From Meghimatium bilineatum (lineage: Eukaryota; Mollusca; Gastropoda; Stylommatophora; Philomycidae), in the NCBI GenBank assembly GCA_034231615.1, contig CM067315.1:14247267-14311266 (forward strand): a stretch of 64,000 nucleotides of DNA, in the 5' to 3' direction. Position 1 is the stretch's first letter; every line of letters starts with the position of its first letter. The notes under the pieces are model-generated. The model saw only the letters and a program-made list of their open reading frames with translations, was not told where the DNA came from and ran no database searches. Of this stretch, positions 33,712 to 44,394 are shown in pieces. The translations under genes were made by a program, and so were the position numbers.

Positions 33712-34319
33712 GCATAATTTCATCAAAACAATTATGGGTTTTTTTTCTTTCTTTGAGGCTGTTTTAGTGGCTTGTTTTTGTTGAAACCTTACATAACTTT
33801 AATAAACATTTATAGTATGTTTTCCGCGTCTGAGTAAGAAGCGTCTTCTTGTCTCAAATTGTTTTTTATTGTTTTTTTTTTTTTGTTAAATCTTTCCAAT
33901 GCACGTCTGTTTAAATCTTAGACTTGAGTCTACCTAGTTTATACCAGGACGTGTTGCCTTTTATCAGTGTGTGACTTTATGTTCTGGGACATTCAAGAAT
34001 CGTGTAGGCGATTATTGCCAAAGAAAATCCACAGTACCAGGAATCTTCTGTAGTGAGCATTCCTCTGTTCAAGTGGCTAAAACAAAAGTAAATGTCCTGG
34101 AAAGGACTAAAAGTCTGAGAAAGAATATGCAGTAGTCTTGGGAGTGACTACAATAGATTCGAATGGAGCATCGTCTAGGTCTTGGCAGTGATTAGAGTAG
34201 AATCGGATGAAGCATCGTTTAGGTCATATGATGATGATGATGATGATGTCTTTCCTCCTTCGCAAGCCAATGACATGAAAATAAACAATAAATATGATGA
34301 GCAAGCAGAAAAACAACAA
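33712..34319. other. Unique sequence with ATG microsatellite
   Basis: Contains (ATG)n near 34228-34248 and two similar short blocks (GTGACTACAATAGATTCGAA and GTGATTAGAGTAGAATCGGA). A third related block lies near 35470. No gene was recognised. Confidence 0.45.
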
Positions 34320-34495
34320 CACATTTGTGATTGTCTAATTTGGTTTGTGAGTTCGTAGATGTCCGTCTAATTTGGTTTGTGAGTTCGTAGATGTCTGTCT
34401 AATTTGGTTTGTGAGTTCGTAGATGTCTGTCTAATTTGGTTTGTGAGTTCGTAGATGTCCGTCTAATTTGGTTTGTGAGTTCGTAGATGCCCGAT
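34320..34495. repeat. 32-bp minisatellite derived from a LINE C-terminus
   Basis: Five units of 32 bp (seed TTGGTTTGTGAGTTCGTAGA). On the minus strand each unit encodes HLRTHKPN plus a stop codon. This is exactly the end of the adjacent LINE ORF (GLIGHLRTHKPN, stop), so the array grew from the LINE's last codons. Confidence 0.92.
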
Positions 34496-35445
34496 GAGTC
34501 CCATTCTTGCCAAGATAGTTCTATTGTAGTGCATGCAGGAGTGTAGAGAGTTTGGAGTAGGAGAGTTTTCAGATGTGAACTTCTGATTTCGTCGCTTGTA
34601 AATTATCCGCACTGTTACTTCTTTTTCAAATTTAGTGATGCCAGCAGTGATTTGGGTGTGCCAAGCTGAGCGATCAAGGGATGTAGTCTCCCAGGAGCTA
34701 GGATCGATGCTGCAATGCTTGAGCGAGTTTTTTAGGTGATCCTTGAAGCGCTTTTTCTGCCCGCCGCTTGAATGTTTACGATCGCACAGCTCCACATAGA
34801 ATAATCTCTTTTGGAAAATGCTTGTCTGTCATACGGACGATGTGGCCAGTCCAGCGGAGTTAGAACCGAATCAGCAGGGAATGGATGCAATGCATACGGG
34901 ACTTTTGAAGGATTTCCGTGTCTCGTACACGATCCTGCCAACGTATTCCCATGAGGTTTCTTAGGCACCGAAGGTGAAAAACGTCAAGCTGTCGAGCGTG
35001 TTTCACATAGACAGTCCAGGATGACACAGCATAAAGCAGTGTTGGTAGACCACTGCGTGGTACACGTCCAACTTGGCTGTAAAACTGAGACCACGCCTGA
35101 TCCAGACGTTGGCATGAAGACTCCCGAATGCCGCACTGGCGCGAGAAATACGCATCCCAACATCCTCGTCAATTGTAGCAGTATGTGACAGGGTGATGCC
35201 GAGATATACAAACTTATTGGCAGTATTGTGTTTTTAATCCCTTTACCGTGATTACTGGTTCTGTGTAAGGGACATCTTGCGCTGGCTGATACATTACTAA
35301 TGTTATCACGGTGCTGATAGTGAGACCGAACGCATCACAGGCCAGTTAAACTAGATCCATACTGTCCTGCATGTCTTTCAGACTGGGAGCGTTTAGTACA
35401 CAATCGTCGGCGAAAAAGAGGTCGCGAAAAATGTCCGTTTGTGTA
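34490..35445 (-). mobile_element. 5'-truncated LINE with C-terminal zinc finger
   Basis: Minus-strand remnant reading LFFADDCVLNA (RT catalytic block, about 35400-35440), FGLTIST, PTLLYAVSSWTVYVKHARQL, LRNLMGIRWQDRVRDTEIL, RWTGHIVRMTDKHFPKEI, GGQKKRFKDHLKNSLKH, SLDRSAWH and a degraded finger ending ARMGLIGHLRTHKPN. Order and motifs match the full-length LINE at 29378, but the sequence is clearly different, so it is a related family. Frameshifts break it. Confidence 0.88.
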
Positions 35446-35784
35446 GATGGTTATGGTCTTCATATAGTAAGTAGTTTTGGCAGTGACTAGAGTAGAGCCG
35501 GATGAAACATCGTCTAGGTGACTGGAAGCCATGAAAAGTGCTGAAGAAAGGTAAGGGTGATGGTGGCTTGAGAGTGGGAAAGTGTTGGGCTGACTTGTAG
35601 ACAATATCTCCATACCAATTTGAATAAAAAGAAACGAGTGTTGTAGTTCTCGTAATAAGAATCCAAACAACAAACTCTTCATTTTTCTTTCTTCAGAAAA
35701 CGATGTTCCCAAAGTTCAGGTTATATTTTTTCGTTCGTTTTGTATTTTTTCCTAAACAAGCAATCAAATTCCGTTTTTATTTAT
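35446..35784. other. Unique sequence, nothing recognised
   Basis: No feature beyond the short shared block near 35470. Confidence 0.4.
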
Positions 35785-36395
35785 ATTTTATTACAGCAGC
35801 AAATTCCTGTTCCTTGTTACAACAACAAAATCTGATCCTTGTCCCAGCAATAAGATCTGTTCCTTGTTATAGCAATATTATATGTTCCTTGTTACAACAA
35901 CAAAATATGATCCTTGTTACAACACCAAAATCTGATCCTTGTTACAACAACAAAATCTGATCCTTGTTACAACAACAAAATCTGATCCTTGTTACAACAA
36001 CAAAATCTGATCCTTGTTACAACACCAAAATCTGTTCCTTGTTACAACAACAAAATCTGATCCTTGTTACAACAACAAAATCTGATCCTTGTTAAAACAA
36101 CAAAATCTGATCCTTGTTCCAGCAATAAGATCTGTTCCTTGTTAGAGCAATATTATATGTTCCTTGTTACAACACCAAAATCTGTTCCTTGTTACAACAA
36201 CAAATGTTGATCCTTGTTACAACACCACGATCTACTTCTTGTTATCGCAGCACAAACTTATGTTACAGCAGCACGATCTGATCCTTGTTGATAGATTCAA
36301 GAACATTATATTACTGCAACAAGATCTATTCCTTGTTACAGCAAAAATATCTGCTACTTGTTACAGCAGCAAGCTCTAATCCTTGCTGATAGATA
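35785..36395. repeat. 25-bp minisatellite
   Basis: About 23 copies of a 25-bp unit (seed TGATCCTTGTTACAACAACA), diverging at both ends. Confidence 0.94.
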
Positions 36396-36790
36396 ACAGA
36401 AAATTCTTCTGATATCAATTTAACCCACGAATTTTATTTAAACTACACAAAATTGATTTACTATACAACATGAAGAGAACGCGTGACATTCCTATTAAAA
36501 ACACAGATCTATTAATCAACTAATTACTTTCTAGCGAGAAGAGACATTTTGTGAGAATCATTCAAACGTTTCTTTTGTCCATCGGCCACTCGTTTGATTT
36601 CAAGAAGCTCACAATGAATCAGCGATTACGGGAAGCGATTAGATGATTATATCTCAACATACAACAGTCTAAAACTGTCGTTATCATCGCTTGCGCTGTA
36701 CAGCTATTGTTATAATCATCTAAGATGGTCTTAACTATAAATACAATTCTGTTAGAAACTAGAGAATGTTGGGATGTTGTTGTTCTTTAA
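36396..36790. other. Unique sequence, nothing recognised
   Basis: No feature was recognised. Confidence 0.4.
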
Positions 36791-37260
36791 TCACATGATG
36801 ATGATGATGATGGTGCTGGTGGTGGTGATGGTGCTGGTGGTGGTAGTGGTGGTGATGGTGGTGATGGTGGTGATAGTGGTGATGGTGGTGATAGTGGTGA
36901 TGGTGGTGATGGTGATGATAGTTGTGATGGTGATGGTGCTGGTGGTGGTGGTAGTAGTGGTGGTGATAGTGGTGATAGTGGTGATGGTGATGGTGGTGGT
37001 GATGGTGGTGGTGATGATGGTAGTGGTGATGGTGGTGATAGTGGTGGTGGTGGTGATGCTGGTGGTGATGGTGGTGATAGTGGTGATGGTGATGATGCTG
37101 GTGGTGGTGGTAGTAGTGGTGGTGCTGGTGGTGGTGGTGGTAGTAGTGGTGATGGTGGTGGTGGTGGTGGTGATAGTGGTGATGGTGGTGATGGTGATGG
37201 TGGTGGTGGTAGTGGTGATGGTGGTGATGGTGATGGTGGTGGTGGTGATAGTGGTGGCAA
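36791..37260. repeat. (TGG/TGA/TGC)n trinucleotide tract
   Basis: About 470 bp of imperfect trinucleotide repeats. It opens long frames on both strands (poly-His, poly-Val, Pro/Ser, Thr/Ile) that are low-complexity artefacts. Confidence 0.97.
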
Positions 37261-37361
37261 CATCGACATCGACGACGATGATGACGAACAATTGTTACAT
37301 CCACTTTATGAAATTCAGTCAGAACTATATCTTTGACTATGATTTCGCAGATGTCTATTAA

Positions 37362-37440
37362 GGCATACCAAGACATATATTGGACATACCAAGACATATA
37401 TTGGACATACCAAGACAAATATTGGACATACCAAGTATGG
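37362..37440. repeat. 21-bp repeat, four units
   Basis: Units of ACATACCAAGACATATATTGG. Confidence 0.92.
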
Positions 37441-37599
37441 GATGGTCACTTTAGATGACGTTTGCTATACACGTACTTCCAGCTATTCTGCTGCTGAACT
37501 GCTACATTATTCTTTTCACAATATGTTGCGCTGAATTTATTTTTTTTACTGTAGAGCGTCTGTACCATTGTTGGAGCTCAGCTTCTTCCAATGTATGTC

Positions 37600-37849
37600 A
37601 AACGAGCTATTCTATGCAAGATGGCTTATAGTCCATGCAGTGTGGCGTTCGTGATAATATGTCCACAAGCTTCTGCTTAATGTGTTGACAATTATTCTAA
37701 TATCGACGTTCGCCCATGTCATAATGCCAAGTTGTCCAGCATCTTCTCTCCTCCCTGTCTTCCCATAACCCTGTCGCTCTCAATCTGTCTTATGTCACGA
37801 TCCTTGAGATCTTTCCTCTTCTCATAATGTGTTACAAAATGTGGACTGT
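37600..37849 (-). mobile_element. LINE family B 3' fragment, part 1
   Basis: Minus-strand reading: THYEKRKDLKDRDIRQIESD, GRQGGEKMLDNLA and WHGRTS, the family B terminal region. It is interrupted at 37862 by a SINE-B multimer; its N-terminal continuation is at 38543-38625. Confidence 0.75.
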
Positions 37850-37861
37850 CTCTTTCTGAAG

Positions 37862-38542
37862 TAAATTTAAGTAGGAAGCCAGAGGATAATATTTTAAAAA
37901 TTCTTGAGACTAACGGGAATTGAACCAGTCCGTTCTACGGCACCAAATCGCCTAGCAACAATTGCACACGCGTTTTTCAGTACTTGACTAACCGCATCTC
38001 CAAAAAAGATGCGATTTCATCAAGCCATTCAAATCGTGCACACAAAGTCATCCGAACGGACCAATCCAGACAAGGACTATTACAACAACAACAAACATCC
38101 CGTACAGGTATTGAAATATCCTCAGTAACAACAAACACATAACACAATATCCGTATTAGTTAAACAAGGGCCGATAGGTCTTCTTGTAAACATGGATAAC
38201 ATATATAGACAATACACTTTTGCTTCAAATAATTGTTTATACAAGTAAATTTAAGTAGGAAGCCAGAGGATAATATTTTAAAAATTCTTGAGACTAACGG
38301 GAATTGAACCAGTCCGTTCTAAGAACCAGACTAACCAGTCCCGTTAGTCTCAAGAATTTTTAAAATATTATCCTCTGGCTTCCTACTTAAATTTACTTGT
38401 ATAAATTGATTTGAATGGCTTGATGAAATCGCATCTTTTTTTGGAGATGCGGTTAGTCAAGTACTGAAAAACGCGTGTGCAATTGTTGCTAGGCGATTTG
38501 GTGCCGTAGAACGGACTGGTTCAATTCCCGTTAGTCTCAGGA
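37862..38542. mobile_element. SINE-B multimer insertion with 12-bp TSD
   Basis: A 681-bp insertion bounded by CTCTTTCTGAAG at 37850-37861 and 38543-38554. It contains a minus-strand SINE-B (37862-38235), a partial minus-strand copy (38236-38301) and a plus-strand copy (38340-38542). The last two form a perfect 66-bp palindrome. tRNA-like blocks with B box GGTTCAATTCCC are visible near 37915 and 38517. Confidence 0.9.
38236..38405. repeat. Perfect 66-bp inverted repeat
   Basis: Arms 38236-38301 and 38340-38405 are exact reverse complements, separated by a 38-nt spacer. They lie within the SINE-B multimer. Confidence 0.95.
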
Positions 38543-38625
38543 CTCTTTCTGAAGCAAGTGAGCATCTCTTTTGAAATTAACTTCTTTCAATATATCTTCA
38601 TTACTTTTTCTATCTCTCCTTGATG
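38543..38625 (-). mobile_element. LINE family B 3' fragment, part 2
   Basis: Minus-strand reading RRDRKSNEDILKEVNFKRDA aligns with family B ARKTNVEALKELNAKRTLI. Together with part 1 it is one LINE split by the SINE-B insertion. Its upstream coding side dissolves into the 37-bp array. Confidence 0.72.
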
Positions 38626-39275
38626 TTAGCAACATTCCTCTATTTTCTATCTCTCCTTGATGTTAGCAACATTCCTCTATTTTATATCTGTCCTTGATGT
38701 TAGCAGCATTCCTCTATTTTCTATCTGTCCTTGATGTTAGCAGCATTCCTCTATTTTCTATCTGTCCTTGATGTTAGAAAAATTGCTCTATTTTCTATCT
38801 CTCCTTGATGTTAGCAACAATCCTCTATTTTCTATCTCTCCTTGATGTTAGCAGCATTCCTCTATTTTCTATCTGTCCTTGATGTTAGCAACAATCCTCT
38901 ATTTTCTATCTGTCCTCGATGTTAGCAACAATCCTCTATTTTCTATCTCTCCTTGATGTTAGCAACATTCCTCTATTTTTTATCTGTCCTTGATGTTAGA
39001 AAAATTGCTCTATTTTCTATCTCTCCTTGATGTTAGCAACAATCCTCTATTTTCTATATTGTCCTCGATGTTAGCAACATTCCTCTATTTTCTATCTGTC
39101 CTTGATGTTAGCAACATTCCTCTATTTTCTATCTGTCCTTGGTGTTAGCAACATTCCTCTATTTTCTATCTGTCCTTGATGTTAGCAACACTCCTCTATT
39201 TTCTATATGTCCTTGTAGTTAGCAACATTCCTCTAATTTCTATATGTCCTCGATGTTAGCAAAAATCCTCTAATA
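38600..39275. repeat. 37-bp minisatellite inside a LINE
   Basis: About 18 units of 37 bp (seed CCTTGATGTTAGCAACATTC). The flanks are the two sides of one LINE family B coding region: KSNEDILKE on one side and (EA)IEMWFYRG-like codons at 39274-39300 on the other. The array sits exactly where the LINE should encode RRMLRIPWTARK. Confidence 0.88.
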
Positions 39276-39300
39276 AAACCACATCTCTATTGCTTCTGTA
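39274..39300 (-). mobile_element. LINE family B remnant beyond the array
   Basis: CCACATCTCTATTGCTTCTG is the complement of the family B codons for EA-I/T-EMWF, matching for example 53600-53620. Confidence 0.6.
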
Positions 39301-39579
39301 TATTTCTACTATTATTTAGCATTGCAACTAAACACAAATAATGACCACAAAACTGTATGGAATAGTTAATGACTTTGCTGACTTTGTCAAAGGAAATCTA
39401 TGTATCTTTCTGTAACTTTTGCAGTTCATTGAATCCTCTTCTTCTTTCGTTCACTTGGAATTCATTAAATAAATCACGACTTTTTATCCCCAACGGTGTT
39501 CACACATTCGTTTGGTGCATAGGCTAGGGACAATGATTTTTCATTTATCTCATTCCGTGGATATGCTCTCAGCTTCATT
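39301..39579. other. Spacer with short LINE 3'-end-like motif
   Basis: CTTCTTCTTTCGTTCACTTG at 39436-39455 matches the 3' terminus of the RNase H LINE at 11892. Otherwise nothing was recognised. Confidence 0.45.
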
Positions 39580-39840
39580 TGAAGTGTTTTCCATCTCTAC
39601 AAAGTACTTCATTGTTTTTCCACCTCAGCCACATTTGAAGTGTTTTCCATCTCTACAAAGTACTTCATTGTCTTTCCACCTCAGCCTCATTTGAAGTGTG
39701 ATCCATCTCTACAAAGTACTTCATTGTCTTTCCACCTCAGCCTCATTTGAAGTGTGATCCATCTCTACAAAGTACTTCATTGTTTTTTCTACCTCTGCTA
39801 CATTTGAAGTGTTTTCCATCTCAAAGTACTTCATGGTCTC
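39580..39840. repeat. 56-bp minisatellite
   Basis: Four to five units of 56 bp (seed CATCTCTACAAAGTACTTCA). Confidence 0.92.
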
Positions 39841-39934
39841 TCCATCTATTTCTAGGTATTTCCTTTTTCCCTGCCTGTTGCCTGTCATTAACCTTCTATC
39901 AATAATTCGTTTATGAGAGTGTACCCAATCCATC

Positions 39935-40080
39935 TCCAGTTTCTCTCCTTAATGTGAATGTCCACCATATCTCGGCATTTCATCTCCATTTTCTCTCCTT
40001 AATGTGGATGTCCACCATATCTCGGCATTTCATCTCCAGTGTCTCATCTTAGTTTTTGTGTCCACCAGATCTCGGCCATT
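39935..40080. repeat. ~50-bp repeat, three units
   Basis: CACCATATCTCGGCATTTCA recurs with TCTCCTTAATGTG. Confidence 0.85.
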
Positions 40081-40104
40081 TTCAACCCCATATTTCACCA
40101 GTAT

Positions 40105-40325
40105 GTTGCCGAGGCCCGAAAGTTGAGCCACGAATAGTATTACCGTTACCTACCACGAATGCCATAAGTGGCGACTAATGATGTTTTGGAGTGGAGTTCT
40201 TTGTCCCTTTCCATAGAGGGTCAAAAGTCAATTTATTGCATCTAAGCTGTAATTAACAACGCATTCCGTTCTCCGGACTACTTCCAGTTAATCTTCCGGA
40301 TTTTGAGAATGAACGCAGAAAAAAA
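40105..40325 (+). mobile_element. SINE-A, long version, plus strand
   Basis: CGAAAGTTGAGCCACGAATA, ACCACGAATGCCATAAGTGG, CGACTAATGATG and GAGGGTCAAAAG parallel the extended copy at 23213-23500. They are followed by CGTTCTCCGGACTACTTCC and TTTTGAGAATGAACGCAG, the conserved SINE-A 3' end. The A-rich end runs into the 35-bp array. Confidence 0.72.
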
Positions 40326-40565
40326 TCTCCGTATCACCTCATTTCTTGTCCTGAAAAAAATCTCCGTATCACCTCATTTCTTGTCCTGAAAAAAATCTCC
40401 GTATCACCTCATTTCTTGTCCTGAAAAAAATCTCCGTATCACCTCATTTCTTGTCCTGAAAAAAATCTCCGTATCACCTCATTTCTTGTCCTGAAAAAAA
40501 TCTCCGTATCACCTCATTTCTTGTCCTGAAAAAAATCTCCGTATCCCCTCATTTCTTGTCCTGCC
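40318..40565. repeat. 35-bp minisatellite
   Basis: Seven nearly identical units (seed AAATCTCCGTATCACCTCAT), starting at the A-rich 3' end of the SINE-A copy. Confidence 0.95.
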
Positions 40566-40599
40566 ACATAATGTTACACTATTCTTCTTAAACAGTTAA

Positions 40600-41420
40600 T
40601 CACAGATTTCTGTAATTTATGTCGCAGTGTGTGTAATTTGTGTTTTAGAGTTTGTGTAATTTATGTCGCAATGTGTGTAATTTGTGTTTTAGAGTTTGTG
40701 TAATTTATGTCGCAGTGTGTGTAATTTGTGTTTTAGAGTTTGTGTAATTTATGTCGCAGTGTGTGTAATTTGTGTTTTAGAGTTTGTGTAATTTATGTCG
40801 CAGTGTGTGTAATTTGTGTAATTTATGTTGCAGTGTGTGTAATTTGTGTTTTAGATTTTTTGCAATTTATGTCGCAGTGTGTGTAATTTTTTTAATAGAG
40901 TTTGTGTAATTTATGTTGTAGAATTTGTATAATTTGTTGTAGAATGTATGTAATTTAAGTTGTAGAATTTTTGTAATTTATGTTGCAGTTTGTGTTATTT
41001 TTGTTGTATAATTTGCGTAATTTATGTTGCAGGCTGTAGTGTGTGTAATGTATGTTGTAGTTTGTGTGTAATTTAAGTTGTAGTATTTATGTAATTTCCA
41101 TTCTAAATTTTGTGTAATTTTGTAATAGAATTTGTGTAATTTATATTGTAGTTTGCGCAATTTATGTTGAAGAGTTTGTGTAATTTGTGATGTAGAATGT
41201 GTCGAATTTATGTTGTTGAATCTATGTAATTTACATCGTAGAGTTTATGTAATTTCTGTTGCAGAGTTTCTGTAATTGACGTTGTAGAATTTGTGTAGTA
41301 TATGTTGCAGATTTTGTAATTATGATGAGTGGGAATTCATTTTGTAGGTTGTGTAATTGATGTTGTAGAATATGTGTATAATTTATATTGTAAAGTCTGT
41401 GTATTTTGCCAGTTTCCAAT
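40600..41420. repeat. 44-bp minisatellite with decayed edge
   Basis: Units of GTGTAATTTATGTCGCAGTG and GTGTAATTTGTGTTTTAGAG. Homogeneous to about 40860, then progressively diverged to 41420. Confidence 0.92.
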
Positions 41421-41689
41421 ATTTACAGCATTTAAATATTCAGCATTCGTCACATTTCTATGGTATTGTGCAATTCAATGTCAGAAGAAAATGGAAGTTC
41501 ATGAACACTAACACCAATATTTGACATCCATCTGCATAGTTTTGGAACACACTGCACTTTTTATATTTTAGTTGCATCTTCCAGAGTTCCAAATCTAAGA
41601 AACCAGTGCTAAAAATAATATGCTATTTATAAAGCATGTCATGTATACAAAGTCGGTGCATAGCGAACGACATATATACCAACATGCAT

Positions 41690-41918
41690 GCATATAGATG
41701 CCTCGATGCATATATGTACAGATAGATAGGCAAACAAATAGACACATAGATAGATACATATATTAATACATGGATTAATATATAGATAGATTACAAAGAT
41801 TGTCAGAAAGACGGACAGAAAGATATATAGACAGACAGACGGACAGACAGAGAGACAGATAGATAGATTAGATAGATAGACAGACAGATAGATATAGATG
41901 GATGGATGGTTAGATAGG

Positions 41919-41952
<34 letters not shown>

Positions 41953-41955
41953 AAA
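41690..41955. repeat. TAGA/CAGA and TA microsatellites
   Basis: Imperfect GATA/GACA tetranucleotides followed by a (TA)n run at 41921-41950, about 100 bp upstream of exon 2. Confidence 0.92.
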
Positions 41956-42060
41956 GACAAATAGACAGACAAGGCATATAGTTACTTAGGTAGATAACTA
42001 TCATTATATGTGCTATATTATTGCTATGTAAAACAGAGTCTCCATTTTCTCTTCATTCAG

Positions 42061-42290
42061 ACAACTTCAGTGTCCGTCTCCGTCCTCACTCTCGGCGCCA
42101 TAGCTGTGGAGCGGTGGTGGGCGATCTGCTACCCCCTCAGATTCAAAAGCACCTTACCTCGGGCTAGAAAAATTATCGTTCTTATCTGGATTGTGGCTTT
42201 TCTGTCCGCTATACCAGAGGCGGTTGTTGCAGAAACATTTCCGTACGCATTCCCGAGACGCATCTCCTCAAAACTGCTGACAGTTTGCAG
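42061..42290 (+). CDS. Receptor exon 2: TM3 end, ERW motif, TM4
   Basis: Acceptor TTTTCTCTTCATTCAG, then residues 156-231 and two bases of codon 232; donor AG|GTAAGA. TTSVSVSVLTLGAIAVERWW continues TM3 from exon 1's YLQ. It ends in ERW (172-174) in place of the class A DRY; orexin and allatotropin receptors characteristically have a Trp here. CYPLRFKST is intracellular loop 2, KIIVLIWIVAFLSAIPEAV is TM4, and C231 is the extracellular loop 2 cysteine expected to pair with C148. The match to vertebrate orexin receptors over this exon is strong. Confidence 0.95.
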
Positions 42291-42363
42291 GTAAGATGTT
42301 ACATATATTTTGGTTAATCCGTACTCACTCACTTTGTAAACATTGCTTCTAGTCACGTTTAAG

Positions 42364-42368
<5 letters not shown>

Positions 42369-42457
<89 letters not shown>
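42369..42457. repeat. (TA)n microsatellite
   Basis: Uninterrupted TA run just inside intron 2. Confidence 0.98.
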
Positions 42458-42460
<3 letters not shown>

Positions 42461-42719
42461 AAATACGTACACTTAATCCCACCACGGAATTGGAAGGGTA
42501 AATGCCCCTTTCCGTTAATAATCTCAACAGGTGCAATAGATCTCGTCTTTGCATATTTTATCCTAACCCTGACCTTATCACCTTTAGGTGCGTCTTGGCA
42601 TTGAAGAGTGACTGTAACAGACCTCCACCTTCTTCTGTCTTTTGCCTTGGTGTAACCTGTCCAAATTATGATAGATTTCTACCCCTTGTTCTCTGCTTAC
42701 ATTTTGGTCTCCATCCCTC
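42458..42719. other. Intron sequence, nothing recognised
   Basis: A 95-codon frame at 42502-42789 has no recognisable similarity. Confidence 0.4.
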
Positions 42720-43235
42720 AACTCTACCTACATGTAATGTCATGAACAAGATGTTATGTCATCAACAAAGTGTCATGTCATCAAGATAGTGACATGCCAT
42801 CAACAAGGTGTCATGTATTTCAAAACCTACCTACATGTAATGTCATCAACAAGGTGGCATGTCTTTTAAACCCTACCTACATGTAAAGTCATCAACAAGG
42901 TGGCATGTCTTTTAAACCCCTACATGTAATGTCTTCAACAAGCTGTCATGTCATCAACAAGGTGTCATGTCATCAAGAAAGTGTCATGTCTTTTTAACTC
43001 TACCTACATGTAATGTCATCAACAAGGTGTCATGTCTTTTAAACCCCTACATTTAATGTCATCAACAACGTGTCATGTCATCAACAAGGTGTCATGTCAT
43101 CAGGAACGTGTCATGATTTTAAACCCTACCTATATGTAATGTCATCAACAGGGTGTCATGTCATCAGCAAGGTGTCATGTATTTTAAACCATACGTACAT
43201 GTAATGTCATCAACAAGGTGTCATGCCTTTAATAT
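42720..43235. repeat. Degenerate ~47-bp minisatellite
   Basis: Units around CATGTAATGTCATCAACAAG and GTGTCATGTCTTTTAAACCC, of irregular length. Confidence 0.88.
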
Positions 43236-43339
43236 ATTTACAACATATATTTCTTGATTTTAATTTAATTTAATAATTATTTATTTTTTAGTCCTGAACC
43301 CTGGCATTCCTTCTGTTTATAAATTATTTCTGTATTAGT

Positions 43340-43850
43340 GTTAAATATGCTAGGTGCACACACACGTGCGTGTTCTCTTTTGGAATGTGGCCAGTGTACA
43401 TACGCGTAGACCTGAGTTGGACAAGCTGGTGTATTGCGCTGACACTGTGACGTTGCAGGAAATACGGTTGGGCAAAAGTGGTAACATCAGGATATGGTTT
43501 TCATTGGGTTTTTTTCAATAGGCGACACTTTGGACTGTCAATCTTGATGGGTGAGTGTATTAGTGTATGCAAGGTCGATATCTCCAAATTGGATAGTTAT
43601 AATATTCAGTTACATGCAGTGAGGGTCCAGCACCCATTCATGATTGTTAACGTGTATGCCTGTAACACGAGCCTGTAACACTTTCTATAGGGTTGGAAAA
43701 TCATAGGGGAGATAATGGAACAGGACAAGGATATCCTTTTTTACAGTGACTTCAATGCGAAAAGTACATCATAGGGCAACAATATTTCTAACACACAGGA
43801 TATGGTTCAGTTCTCGTCATCTGTGGGAGTTGTTTTCATTTGTCCTCGTG
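43340..43850 (+). mobile_element. LINE endonuclease remnant
   Basis: Plus strand, several frames: RPELDKLVYCADTVTLQE (APE endonuclease block with E near 43462), GDTLDCQS/FGLSILMGECIS, SYNIQLHAVRVQHPFMIVNV and LFYSDFNAKST (degenerate GDFN block near 43745). Stops and frameshifts throughout. It is cut at 43850 by the 12-bp satellite. Its likely C-terminal part is the RNase H remnant after the array. Confidence 0.75.
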
Positions 43851-43852
43851 CT

Positions 43853-44380
43853 TCCTACTTGACATCCTACTTGACTTCCTACTTGACATCCTATTTGACT
43901 TCCTATTTGACTTCCTACTTGACTTCCTACTTGACTTCCTACTTGACTTCCTACTTGACTTCCTATTTGACTTCCTATTTGACTTCCTATTTGACTTCCT
44001 ACTTGACTTCCTACTTGACTTCCTACTTGACTTCCTACTTGACTTCCTACTTGACTTCCTACTTGACTTCCTATTTGACTTCCTACTTGACTTCCTTTTT
44101 GACTTCTTATTTGACTTCCTACTTGATTTCCTACTTGACTTCCTACTTGACTTCCTACTTGACTTCCTATTTGACTTCCTACTTGACTTCCTATTTGACT
44201 TCCTATTTGACTTCCTACTTGACTTCCTACTTGACTTCCTACTTGACTTCCTACTTGACTTCCTATTTGACTTCCTATTTGACTTCCTACTTGACTTCCT
44301 ACTTGACTTCCTACTTGACTTCCTACTTGACTTCCTATTTGACTTCCTACTTGGCTTCCTACTTGACTTCCTACTTGATG
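43853..44380. repeat. 12-bp minisatellite TTGACTTCCTAC
   Basis: About 44 units with TAC/TAT variants. The period is a multiple of three, so long periodic frames (for example YLTS) exist on both strands; they are not genes. Confidence 0.97.
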
Positions 44381-44394
44381 TGATATAGGGATAT

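Noticed and set aside
36759-37418. 219-codon poly-His frame and its poly-Val and Pro/Ser counterparts
   Set aside because: All lie on a trinucleotide tract open in most frames on both strands.
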